From positions 120,070,545-120,134,544 of the forward strand of contig CM071568.1 of the NCBI GenBank assembly GCA_036426205.1: a DNA stretch of 64,000 nt, written 5' to 3'. The notes beneath the pieces were generated by a model. That model was not told the DNA's origin, did no database searches, and worked only from the letters and a program-made list of their open reading frames with translations. Positions 21,086-31,259 of the stretch are shown here, piece after piece (positions within the stretch are counted from its first letter, which is position 1; every line of letters begins with the position of its first letter). Source of the DNA: Ascaphus truei. Taxonomy: Eukaryota; Chordata; Amphibia; Anura; Ascaphidae. Position numbers and translations under genes: made by a program.

Positions 21086-22364
21086 TGTCACGGTTGTTCT
21101 CGCCACAAACCTGGGTCGAACCGCGTGGCTGAGGTGGGGTTGTATAAGCACCGACCTTAGACCGCGCAGGCTGATCCGGATTGCACAGTTCGTAGTCATA
21201 CGTAGCAGTGTCGGGACTGGAGAAGGTAGCATCATCAGTGAACAAGCCATGGTCAGGACTGGAGAGATCAGGGTAAACGTTATTCAAGCAGGAGTTCGGC
21301 AACAGGAAATCAGAAGTTTCTCGCCTCAGATTAGGAGCGTGAGCACGGGCGTGGGTTCTGCGCGTGCAATGACCATGGCCCATAGTACTGGTCTCAGGAA
21401 AGGATAGGCAGACCGGAGTGGGCACGCCGCCAGGCAGCACTGGTAAACCAGTGCTTCAGCGCAAGAGTCCAGAGCGGCCTGTGCAAGGAGAGAGAGAGCT
21501 ACAGACCTCAGGACTCGTAGATTGGCTAAGGGTAGGGCAACAGACTACAGGAAACAGGAAGTAGAAGAATACACGGGAGGTGCTCTGCTTCAGAAAAGGA
21601 ACAAGGACACGGCCTCTGCTATGTAGAATGAGCAGCAGGCCCCAGGAACCAAACAGATCAGCTCTGCAGAGAAAGGACAGCAAACCTCAGGAAACTGGGA
21701 GCTGAAGTCAACACTGGAGAGACCTCCGCTTCAGCACAGGAACCAGGACACGGCCACTGCTATGGGGAATGAGCAGCGAGCCCCAAGTACCGGTAGATAG
21801 GCTCTTGCTGTGGAAGGATAGCAGTCCTCAGGAAACAGGGAGCTGAAGTCATCACTGGAGAGACCTCCGCTTCAGCACAGGAGACAGGAACAGGCCGCTG
21901 CGTGCGACTAGCAGCCGGCCTCAGGAAACAGGGATCTGAAGTTAACATGAAGAGTACTCCGCTTCAGCACAGGAACAGGCCACTGCATGAGACTAGCAGC
22001 CGGCCTCAGGAAACAGGGATCTGAAGTTAACATGAAGAGTACTCCGCTTCAGCACAGGAGACAGGAACAGACCTCTGCATGAACTAGGGAATAGAACTAG
22101 AGAGATTAGAACACAACAGAGCCAAGCCTTAGGGCTTGTGGCAGAACACTTGTGACAACCAGGAAGGGTTCTGCTCGGCAGGGAAGCATTGTGGGAAAGG
22201 TGTCTTTAAAGGTCAGTGAACCAATAGCAGAAGGGGCGTGTGACACCATTGCCTCAATGAGTGAACCCAGAGTGGAGCTGCAGCAAAGATCAGGAGCAGT
22301 GTTCCAGGGCTGCACAGGTCTGTAAGGCAAGGAAAACAGCAAACTAAGGTACGGATCCGTTACA
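21086..22364 (-). repeat. 5' LTR of Gypsy-1 (1,279 bp, full)
   Basis: It starts TGTAACGG (minus sense, at 22364) and ends CCGTGACA at 21086. It is twice as long as the 3' LTR because it keeps the internal tandem-repeat block. Confidence 0.9.
21550..22095. repeat. Tandem repeats within the Gypsy-1 5' LTR
   Basis: Five units beginning CAGGAAACAGGGA(G/T)CTGAAG start near 21550, 21690, 21833, 21921 and 22008. The first two are about 140 bases and the later ones about 87. The shared CTCCGCTTCAGCACAGGA segment makes them clear. Variable unit length suggests repeated slippage or unequal exchange. Confidence 0.88.
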
Positions 22365-22369
22365 CTCAG

Positions 22370-24718
22370 TAAGTGTATCTTTTTGCAGCTATTGTAATTC
22401 AATGTGTGTTTGCTTGTTTCTATGGAATAAATTCCAATGTATTTTACTTATTGGCTTTGCTCAATGATAAGATCCCGGATTTAAATGTGTAAATACCTGT
22501 TCCCCGTGACAGGGTTATTTGGGAATGACAGTTCTACTGTACATTACTGTAGGTAAACTTATGTACATTTATATTTACTTTGATTAGACACCTTGAAAAT
22601 TGGGTGGCAGTTACCCATTGTAAATGCAAGGTGTGTTCTGTATGTAGATGTTCCAGTTGATCATGTGGTTGGGATGTAGTTTCATCTAATTTTCATGGTC
22701 CATACTGGTAATGGTATTGGGGCAGGTAAGAACAGGTACTCGGGTGGAGGCAGATTGGAGGGATCGGTCGGGAAGTTGTATTTTTCAATCTACTGGTCCA
22801 GACCAATCTCTTTCTCCATCAAAGTTTGTCCTCATCGAACATACCCATCAATGATGCGTGCAGTGCACAGTACCTGCGCTCTTGCCAGGATGCAAAGGTG
22901 TTCGAATAGAGCAATCATTCATGCTTAAGTTGTGTCAAATAGAATTCCTCCAACCTTCGTGGTTTGGTGTTTATTTGTAGAATGGGTATTTGTCAACGAT
23001 ATACAGTACTCACAGATCTCAGATAGAGTCGCACTCTTATCTATCCCAACTTGAATGCGCAACATATCATATAGGCATAACTGCAAGCAGGTTGTGTGTG
23101 GAAAGGAGTAGGCGCCATGTCCCATGCCATGCACAGTACAAACATTATGAGACAAATTTGGTTAGTGCATAGTGTTATTTAATAAAATGGGAAACTGCAA
23201 CAGTAGAGATGTACAAAGTCATTATACAAAGAGACGTTTACATTTTATCTTCTCTCAGACACCTTCTTCAGACACTGCAGCACACAAAATTTAATAGGCA
23301 AAGATATTCAGTGCACCACTTGCCGGACACGCACTGAACTGTAAGAAAACAAATAATGATTCCATCTGACTACAAATGAAATCCGTGCGGCACAGTGCAG
23401 CTCAGCGCGGAGAGGTGACCAATGAGGCCGTGGATGAGGTGCACACATTTGCGCAGCTGTTGAACATAAATCATGCATTATTTGTATGGCTAACGCGAGT
23501 AAGCGTTAACACCAGGGACTGTCTTATCTCGGCATTAGCCATATGCAAAAGGGTGCTGTTTATGCATTTATTTAGCTTTGAGGGTATCAGTTAAATCCTG
23601 GAAAGCTAACGGATGGTACCTACTTAGGTAACATCATGTTAGTAGCCTAGATTTAGCGGACTTCTGTAGATCTATTCCTAGGAAAGCACCTTGATACCAA
23701 TTTTGATGAATATATTATGAACGCCTTCGTCAAATATTGCCAAAGAAACTAACAAATTTACGCTTCGTCATATTTTCTCACTCTTGAAATTGTGCTGTTT
23801 CTAATAATATACTGTATGGAAGTTTTCAATTCATTATCTTTTTGCAGGAACTAATCTAAGTGAATATGTGGTTATTAAAAGGAAACATTGTGATTTGGTG
23901 TGATAAGAAGATACCTGCTGTTTTAATAAATAAATGTGGCCTTTCTAGAGAAACTTACAAGTATCCTTTTTTTCTGCATTGCAATTGTATTCATTAATTA
24001 ATTTACGTATCTACTATTACTGATCTAAGTCATAACATGCAGATCTCCTGATGTACAATGATAGCATGTACCTACCCATGTAATGTTTTACTGTTGTTAT
24101 TTAGTTATAAGACATATATCTAACATAGTTATTTTAACTACTTTCTTATTTAGATATTTATTAAGACAGTAATCATAGCAGTGCTCTTTGAAAATATATA
24201 CAATATAACATGCTTCTAACTAATTTCATTGTCAATAGTGAATATGTGATGCTATAATTAAATAGGGAAATAAAGAAGAATAAATGTAGTTAGACTTCGA
24301 ATAAGTGTGAAAGGAAATGTGAGAGAAAGATAGAGAGTAATATCCTATAGGGTGCAAGAGAAATTGCAATAAAATTGAGCCTGCCAGTGGTTAATTGAGC
24401 ATATAGATTCCTAATGTGACAGTCACTGCCCTCTGCGATGAAGGATGACACTTCGAAGGACGCATCCTCCTTTGTTAGCACTTTAAGTTTAATGAAGCAT
24501 ACAATTTATAAACCTGATGCTTGACACAAATCTTTTAGTAATTCATTCAGAATATTGAAAATTCAAAATGATGATAAACCTACTGTATGCACGGAAAAGG
24601 AGTCTTTAGAGTATTTTAGTCTGCTCCAAAGAAGGACAGGTTTGCTGGTTTTAAGTCCAAACATTGTAAATTTGACATTTGAATAAGCCAGAAGAGAGAG
24701 AAAAAAACCGAAGCACTA
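22370..24718. other. Intergenic DNA, no gene recognised
   Basis: Mostly AT-rich. A GC-richer patch lies at about 23380-23540 but shows no family motif. Open frames are short and unsupported. Confidence 0.55.
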
Positions 24719-25171
24719 CAGTGGCGGCTGATCTGAGTCTAAGTCGGCTAGATCGGCGGCTTTCAGATTATCCCGGTTAGGTGCGATTTTTTGTCGTTTT
24801 CGCTCAGAGTGATCTGCGTTATTTTCACGCTCGTGATATTAGCATTTTATTCTCGCTGTCTGCAATACTGCAATGCCGTGTAAAAACTCAGGAGGGCGTT
24901 TGCGTTAAATATTTTTTTTTTTTTGTTGTCAAACAGCAGATTGGTACATGTTATTTACATTGATTGGGCGAATCAACACAGGAATACAGTTTGATACATG
25001 TACAAAGTTTGGGTGAGGTTGATGACACACAATAGTCCATTTTCCAGTTTTCAGTAGTGAAAAAAGAAGGGGGATGACGAAGGAGGGGTGGATAGTTGGG
25101 AACGACTTGGACAAAGAGAGGGGAAGGGGGGGGCGGAGATGGGGGGGACTTGGGGGATAGGGGGGTCCGTC

Positions 25172-26230
25172 CTATGGTACTGTGACTGTGAAGGACAGAG
25201 AGTCTGATCCTGGCCAAGGTTCCCATGTCGAGTAGAATTGCGGCATTTTTTGCTTCAGCATTGCCGTTAATCTTTCCATACCCATAATTTGATTTACCCT
25301 AGTGATTACCGTTCTTCTGGATGGGGCTTTGATTTTCTTCCAGGCTGCTGCTATGCAGCATCTGGCGGCCGTCAGGATCGCTGCCATGAGCCTAGTTATA
25401 GGGGGGGGGAGGTCGTCGACTGGTTTTCCCAGCACGTAGGTCAGGGGGTCTAGGGGTATCTCTATATCCAGGGTCTCGGTCAGCAGGCCCTGGATCCGGG
25501 TCCAGAATTTTTGGATCTCCGGGCATGTCCACCAAATATGGGACATGTCCCCCCTTTGACCACATCCCCTCCAGCAGTTGTCAGGAGTAGCTGGATAGAT
25601 CTGGTTCAGTCTGCTCGGGGTCAGGTACCAGTGGAATAATATTTTGTAAATATTTTCTTTTGTGATGGAACAAATTGAAGTTTTGGAGGCTGCCTCCCAG
25701 ATATCCTCCCAGTCCTCTATATCTATGTTGGTGTTTAGATAGGGTTCAGTCTGTTTGCTAGGATTTTGCTGAAAAGTTTGAGGTCGGTGTTCAGTAGGGA
25801 AATGGGGCGGTAGCTGCCACATTGAAGTGGGTCCCTGCCCTCTTTATGTATGATAGCCAAGTTGGCCGCTGACATAGTGCCAGTAATTTGTTCTCCTTGG
25901 AGAAATGAGTTAAACATTTCTAGGAGGTAGGGTGATAGGGATTTTGCTAATTTTTTATAGTAACCGTTGGTAAAGCCATCCGGTCCTGGAGTCTTTGCTA
26001 TTTTGAGTGAGGATATTGCATTATCTAGCTCTTCTTGGGTTATGCTCTGGTTTAGGAATTCAAGTTCTTCTTGTGAGAGGGAGGGGATGTTGCATTGGGT
26101 TAGATAGTCGGAGGTGCTCTTATCATTGGTGTCTGGTTGCATTGGGTTAGATAGTCGGAGGTGCTCTTATCATTGGTGTCTGACTGGTTGATGGGGTGGA
26201 GGTTGTAGAGGTCGGTATAGAACTCTGCAA
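25172..26230 (-). pseudogene. L1/Tx1 ORF2 remnant: RT fingers joined to C-terminus
   Basis: The upstream piece has KTPGPDGFTNGYYKKL and GSYRPISLLNTDLKLFSKIL, the fingers and early palm of an L1 reverse transcriptase. The frame then breaks near 25740 and resumes as IDIEDWEDIWEAASKTSICS, with HWYLTPSRLNQIYP and a cysteine/histidine cluster CWRGCGQRGDMSHIWWTC typical of the ORF2 C-terminal region. The FADD catalytic box lies in the deleted part, so there can be no polymerase activity. A 47-bp tandem duplication adds a further frameshift. Confidence 0.88.
26090..26183. repeat. 47-bp tandem duplication inside the L1 copy
   Basis: TTGCATTGGGTTAGATAGTC through GGTGTCTG occurs at 26090-26136 and again at 26137-26183. 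Since 47 is not a multiple of three it shifts the ORF2 frame, so it arose as, or helped cause, a dead copy. Confidence 0.92.
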
Positions 26231-27284
26231 ATTCACGGGCGATATCTTTCTCATTATGTGAGATTTGACCACTTTTGGTTCTGATCTTTGTTATCTGGGG
26301 GGGGGTTTCTTGGGGGGCCGTCTCCGACGTCTCGTCTGTGCGGGGGCGGTTGTTCTTCTGTGGAGGGGGGGGGACCCCTAAAGCTTTTAGGAAGTCCTTT
26401 GCATCTTCAGGGGCAGACACTGTATGGTGGCGGCCGTTGCGGAGCACCACCAACTTAAAGGGGAACCCCCAGCGGTATTTAACCCCTTGGTCCCTGAGGT
26501 GGGAGGTAAGTGGGCACATCGCGTTTCTTTTGTTGATTGTTAGTTGGGAGAGGTCATTAAATAGTTGGATCTGGACACCGTCCATTGACACGGAGCGTAG
26601 ATCCCTGGCAGCCATCATGATGCGTTCCTTTGCAGAGTAAGCGTGCATTCTGAGCACCACATCTCTGTGACGGTTAGGATCTGCTGGCTTTGGGCCGAGG
26701 GCTCTGTGGGCTCGGTCGGTGTACAGATCGTGGTCTGATAGATCGGGGACCAGCTGCAGGAAGAGTCTGCGGAGGTAAGGTTGGAGTTCCTCGTGTGTGA
26801 TGTCCTCAGGGATATTTTTGAGGCGGATGTTCTGCCTTCGTTCTCTGTTTTCTAGGTCCTCCAACTTACTTTGCATGTTGCGGATCGCGTCCCCGCATCT
26901 TAGGACTTCTTCGTGGGTCTCTGCTTGCTCGTTTGAAATTCCCTCCATTTTCACTTCCAAGTCCTCAGTCCGCTCCGTTAGCGCTCCCACTTCGGCGCGT
27001 ATAATTTGGAGGGCTTTTTCTGTGTCTTCTTGGACCCCCCTCCTCATTTTAATGATGAGGGAGTCAAAAAAATCTTTATTTAGGACGGGGGGATCCGCGT
27101 CGATCGGGCTCTGTCGGCCGCTGCGCGCCTCGTGTTCTGGTTCCTCCTCGGCGCCATCTTGCCCACCGGGGCTGATATCAGGCAGACGCTGTGCCGGGGG
27201 GAAAAACTTGGTGACTGGGCACTGGTTCTTCTTTTGCGTCTTCCCTGTCATCTCTCCGGTGTTTGGACTTAATGTGGGATCCAA
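26230..27284 (-). pseudogene. L1/Tx1 ORF1p fused to an ORF2 remnant
   Basis: The L1 ORF1 protein is an RNA-binding trimeric chaperone. Here residues ~60-140 are a coiled coil (heptads around TEKALQIIRAEVGALTERTE and LEVKMEGISNEQAETHEEVL), ending at LEDLENRERRQNIRLKNIPE, the classic junction to the RRM. The C-terminal domain continues through FKLVVLRNGRHHTVSAPEDA. ORF1 sequence ends near residue 313 and the frame runs straight into ITKIRTKSGQISHNEKDIAR, which belongs to ORF2 just before the reverse transcriptase. Loss of about 1 kb, including the endonuclease, has created this in-frame fusion. Confidence 0.88.
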
Positions 27285-27786
27285 ATTCGTGGAGTTTGGG
27301 GTGGGGGAAAAGCTTTTTCTATTAGTTTAAGTAGTGAGGGCGCCAGGAGCTCTCTCACTAGCAAACCATCGGCTGTGACGTCACCGGAAGTCCTCGCCTT
27401 GTTACTTTTTAAGCACCATGTTCCCTACTCGTTGTACTGCGACTGGGCCTTCAAAGTGAACTACGACGGAAATCGCGTAAAAAAGGCGCTTCCTGCAAAT
27501 TTAAGAAAGAACATTCGGGATGAAATGCGGCGCTTTTATCCAATTACAGATCTGTAATGAAAGGCGTTCGAGACTGCATTAATGGCGTTTTGCGCCATGC
27601 AAGGAATCGGCCATGGATGGACAATGTGGTGGACTTTATGGCTTAATCACGGGAACTGTAAGACCATACTGTTGTGCTGAACTGTGCTGTACATGTTTTG
27701 ACCTGCTGAACTTAAATAATGGAGATGTGTTGACCTGCTGTACTGTATTTAACTTACTGCTTTAACTTGCTGTACACACACACACA

Positions 27787-27894
27787 CAGGACCTGTACAA
27801 TTCCAGTCCCGGAGGGCCGCAAACAGGCACGGTTTTCAAGGTTGTCCTGAAAACCGGGCCTGTCTGCTGCCCTCGAGGACTGTACTGGTGCAGG
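27787..27894. repeat. ~105-bp fold-back unit (first of two)
   Basis: CAATTCCAGTCCCGGAGGGC faces GCCCTCGAGGACTGTACTGG, with CGGTTTTCAAGG facing CCTGAAAACCG. A near-identical unit lies at 28147-28252 in the duplicated segment. It is the fold-back core of a small MITE. Confidence 0.8.
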
Positions 27895-28146
27895 CATGAC
27901 TGACTGTTTTGCACACCATCCCACTGTACTGTATACTGTATGTTTCTTTAATAAAGGAGATGTTGCGTTTTGTATACTGTATTTTATGAATAAAGATTTT
28001 TTTTAATCACAGGTAAGACCATACTGTTGTGCTGAACTGTATTATACATGTTTTGACCTGCTGCACTTAAATAAAGGAGATGTTGTTGTGTGTTTTTTAA
28101 CTTGTATTTAAACAGAAATGTTTTAACTTGCTGTACACACACACAC

Positions 28147-28252
28147 AGGACCTGCACAATTCCAGTCCCGGAGGGCCGCAAACAGGCACGGTTTTCAAGG
28201 TTGTCCTGAAAACTGGGCCTGTCTGCTGCCCTCGAGGACTGTACTGGTGCAG
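28147..28252. repeat. ~105-bp fold-back unit (second copy)
   Basis: Same structure as 27787-27894, with a few substitutions (AAAACTGG for AAAACCGG). Confidence 0.8.
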
Positions 28253-28744
28253 ACTGTTTTGCACACCATCACACTGTATATGTTTTGACTTTAATAAAGG
28301 AGATGTTGTGTTTTGTATATTTTATGAATAAAGAATTTGTTTTTAAAACATGTGACTAAACCATACTGACTGACTGTAAATGTTTTTACTTTCTATACAT
28401 AAATGTTTTCACTACAGTAGCAGTAAACCATACACCTGTTGATGTTTTGAATTGCTGTGCACTTAAAATGTTTCTACATTGTACAGTATTTGTAAATAAA
28501 TGTTTTTGTACTTACTCCACCAATAAAATAACATGTTGATTTATTTTATATTGTTCCATTGGCTCCTTTGCTTCTGTAACAAGTATATGTATACTGTAGA
28601 TATGCTCAGTACAAGAGTATTAAAAAAAAATAGAAGACACATACAGTACTGTACTGTATGTACTGGCACTGTATAGAAGACACATACTGTACAGTATGTA
28701 CAGTACTGTAATACATGTAGAATAAATGCATAGTTTTTATTTTT

Positions 28745-28765
28745 TCGGGTTTATTACACAGTATA
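28745..28765 (-). terminator. Possible polyadenylation signal for the forkhead-like gene
   Basis: The minus strand reads GTGTAATAAACCCG, containing AATAAA, about 160 bases past the end of the candidate second exon. Confidence 0.35.
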
Positions 28766-28916
28766 CTGTTTATAAAAAAAGTATTGTATACTGTACGGCC
28801 GGAAAATATCAGCATACTGTTTCAGGTACAGTATTCTATCCTAATCAATAACAACGGCCACTAAACTGTAGACTCCAGTACGTGGCTTTTTAAATCCGAT
28901 TCAGCAATGTGCAGGC

Positions 28917-28972
28917 ATTGTTACACAAAGTGATATTATCCATCGAAATCCCTCCATTAGCCGCTTTCTTTT
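28917..28972 (-). other. Candidate second exon of the forkhead-like gene
   Basis: On the minus strand a long pyrimidine tract ending TTTTTCCTCAG precedes 28972, a strong acceptor. Joining it to the donor at 29323/29322 creates a TGA at the junction, so this exon would be untranslated or terminal. It may simply be 3' UTR. Confidence 0.4.
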
Positions 28973-29319
28973 CTGAGGAAAAACAAAAAGAAAAGTTTTA
29001 CTGTAATGGTCTAATAAGTTCCACCTATAATTTAAATAAATAGCTAGTCCCACCAATAATTTTCTCGGGGGGCGTCTCCTGTTCACATGCGCATGCGCCT
29101 TCCGTGGATGTAATGACACGCATATGCGTTTCAAGAAGGTTCCAATGCGCATGCGCCTAGCATTCCACCAATTGTTCAGTATCTGCAGTACAGTACTGTA
29201 GAAGCCGCTCAGCCAATGATATTGCTTACACGAGAATCGCTTGACTTTTAAATCGCACCGATATTGATACTGTATTGTCAAAATAAAAAAAACATAGAAA
29301 ATAATACGGCAACAATACT

Positions 29320-29897
29320 CACCATAGAATTTCCCATTCAGCTGGCGCCAGCGCCGGTCCACTGCCAGTCCAGTGTTCTTGATCATCCACGTCGATAGTT
29401 TGCAGCGGGACTAGTCCACCTGTAGTCAGCTGATGAGGCTGGAAATTGCTTATGTACATGCAAGCTTGATCGAAACTGCACGCAAAATCCGACTCAGGCT
29501 CAGGGTTGTCACTGACGGTAGGTCCGTTATCGGAAGCCGGCGCCAGTGCATTGCTTGGCAGCGACTGTCGTTTCTTAGTTGGTTTTAACACGACCCTTCG
29601 CCTTTTGCCGTCTGCATGATCATAGATACAGGAAAAAGTCAGTGATACACACCAATACCCTCCAACAAATTGTGGCTCAATACGATAAAAACAGGGATCG
29701 CTACATAACCTTTTCCTTTTTGCACGCTTCCACGTATGAGGAGCTGGCGAAAATTTGTAAAAGTCATAGTTTTCGATAAAATACTGATAAATTTGAACAA
29801 CTGTTGCCATCTTATCATCTGTTGCATTAATTGCGGCCCATATCAAATACGCGTAACTTCTGTCGGGTTTTTGGAAAACAGGCTGCACTAGAAACAC
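29320..29897 (-). CDS. Divergent forkhead/winged-helix-like protein within a transposon
   Basis: An intact ~190-codon frame starts at the first ATG (29897). Residues ~10-88 resemble a forkhead domain: KPDRSYAYLIWAAI (helix 1), MATVVQIYQYFIENYDFYK (helix 2 and turn), TWKRAKRKRLCSDPCFYRIE in the recognition-helix position, and GGYWCV at the wing. Aligned with classical forkheads, Tyr, Ile-Tyr-Gln, Phe-Tyr, Trp, Cys-Phe and Gly-x-Trp spacing is kept, but the RHNLS recognition sequence is replaced by a basic RKRLC. Residues 97-110 are a basic cluster (GKRRRVVLKPTKKR), a likely nuclear signal, followed by an acidic Pro/Ser tail. The frame ends in a strong splice donor, ATG/GTGAGT. It lies inside element ends shared with MITEs, so it may be an element-encoded DNA-binding protein or a captured host exon. 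Confidence 0.55.
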
Positions 29898-30403
29898 TCA
29901 TGGCGGGCGGCGGGTCTCTGGAGAATACTGTAACCGAAACTGGTCTTTGTCTTTCTTTAATATGAAAAGCCTAAATTGATACATTTATGCAACCTCTTCC
30001 TTCAGTCTCAAGGCCAAGTTACAATAGCACACTGTGGTATCTTTTTTAAATGAAACACCTGCAAGTCGACACATTACTGAAGCGCATGCGCATTACAATT
30101 CATGAATATCTGCCATCTGGCAGACACGCGAAGAATTGTAACCTATTAAATCCAAACCATTCTCAATAAACGCATCAACCGCGCATGACCCGTGGCTGAG
30201 AAAGCAAAATGAATGCGGCATGCTCCAGGTGAAGTGCGTCGCATTCCAGGAAAAAGCCAGGGAAAAACCGGCGATGTGTTAGACTCAGATGCGCCTCAGC
30301 AGCACATCCAATGCTAGTAGGCCAGCAAAAACAACAGTTTTTCGTGCGTTCCCACGATAAAACATAAGGCTATTTTAATGGATCATAGCAGCAAACAATA
30401 CAC

Positions 30404-30440
30404 CAACGCGTTTTGGACTAGAAAGCTCTTTATCAAGGTG
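30404..30440 (-). ncRNA. Decayed hammerhead-like motif of PLE copy 1
   Basis: The minus strand reads CCTTGATAAAGAGC, a short spacer, then AAAACGCGTTGG. Relative to the consensus, CUGANGA and GAAA each carry changes, so it is probably inactive. Confidence 0.4.
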
Positions 30441-31259
30441 AATAAAAAACGTACTTTCCGGAGTGTATTAAATACATGATCATGATGCGACCGCGGCCTA
30501 TCCCCGCCACTTCCGGGTGAGTCAAATGACGCGGGGCGTATGACGTCAGCGTGTCAGGATCATTAGTACGAAAATAACAAAAACTTTATTAACAATCAAC
30601 ACTGTTACTCCGGTATCAGTAAGGCTAAGGACATACAAAGTGAATTAGACATACATTTAAAAGAAAAACTGACACGTAAACTGAAAAATAAAATAAAAAA
30701 TGCCAACTCCTTAGATATTGGGTATATCTATACCCTACTGCAATAAGGTTAATATGTTTGAAATGGTCTAAAGAAAAAACTATCTGCAGATATTTATTTA
30801 AATATTCTAATAAATTATATAATAAAAAATTGAAACATAAATGTGAACAATAATTTGTGAATATGTGAATAACTGCAGATCTATAAATTCCTAGAAACAA
30901 ATACATACACGGAAGTGTATTTAGAATATATTGTGAGACTGAAATAATGAAAAAAGACTTCTTATGAATAAGTATATAGATATATAAGCTGAAATAATTT
31001 TATCTTGATAAAATCATCATCAAATGTATAATCATCCTGTGCAAAATTTGGACTGAATAATCGATCACCAAATGTATAATTAAGGAAAAATTATTCTAAA
31101 AATGTAAACAAAATGTAAAAAAAAAAAAAATAATAACAAATTGCATGTCATTACACATAATTTCCATATACTATTTAGGATCAAAATTACCAATCTTCAA
31201 AGTTACTCAATCAAGAAAAATTGTGTAATTGTGAGCAGACATAATTCTTTGATTCATTC

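Larger units (their letters stand above)
17070..22369 (-). mobile_element. Gypsy-1: complete LTR retrotransposon lacking gag-pol
   Basis: The element occupies 17075-22364 with a 5-bp target duplication CTCAG at 17070-17074 and 22365-22369. LTRs start TGTAACGG and end in TGACA (minus sense), and a polypurine tract borders the 3' LTR, fixing the minus orientation. The 3.4-kb interior has no zinc knuckle, DTG/DSG protease, YXDD, RNase H or integrase signature in any frame I read. It therefore looks like a large non-autonomous LTR element that must borrow enzymes in trans. It is assigned to the Ty3/Gypsy type only by LTR, TSD and PPT style. Confidence 0.85.
24912..27364 (-). mobile_element. L1/Tx1-type LINE with large internal deletions
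   Basis: A poly(T) run at 24912-24924 marks the poly(A) tail of a minus-strand insertion. ORF1 begins at 27284 after a short GC-rich 5' leader. ORF2 lacks the endonuclease and the catalytic half of the reverse transcriptase, so the copy is about 2.5 kb instead of the usual ~6 kb. It probably interrupts the surrounding DNA transposon. Confidence 0.85.
27652..28345. repeat. Tandem duplication of a ~358-bp unit
   Basis: GTAAGACCATACTGTTGTGC starts both units (27658 and 28014). Both contain AATAAAGGAGATGTTG, a CA run and a fold-back segment. A third, weak partial unit follows near 28350-28460. Confidence 0.85.
24719..30303 (-). mobile_element. Probable DNA transposon carrying a forkhead-like gene, split by an L1 insertion
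   Basis: The ends share an inverted ATCTGAGTCTAA motif (left CAGTGGCGGCTGATCTGAGT; right, minus sense, GCTGAGGCGCATCTGAGTCT). Both subterminal regions match the 396-bp MITEs at 48704 and 53835: the left by GCATTTTATTCTCGCTG and CTGCAATACTGCA, the right by GACACGCGAAG, CCTATTAAATCC and GCATTCCAGG. The MITEs make 3-bp GTA duplications; a clear duplication is not resolved here. No transposase was recognised. If the ends are right, the element is about 3.1 kb without the L1. The superfamily is uncertain (CACTA/Chapaev-like or Harbinger-like by TSD size). Confidence 0.55.

Noticed and set aside
26275..27330. Plus-strand frames of 121 and 177 codons
   Set aside because: They are antisense shadows of the L1 ORF1 region.
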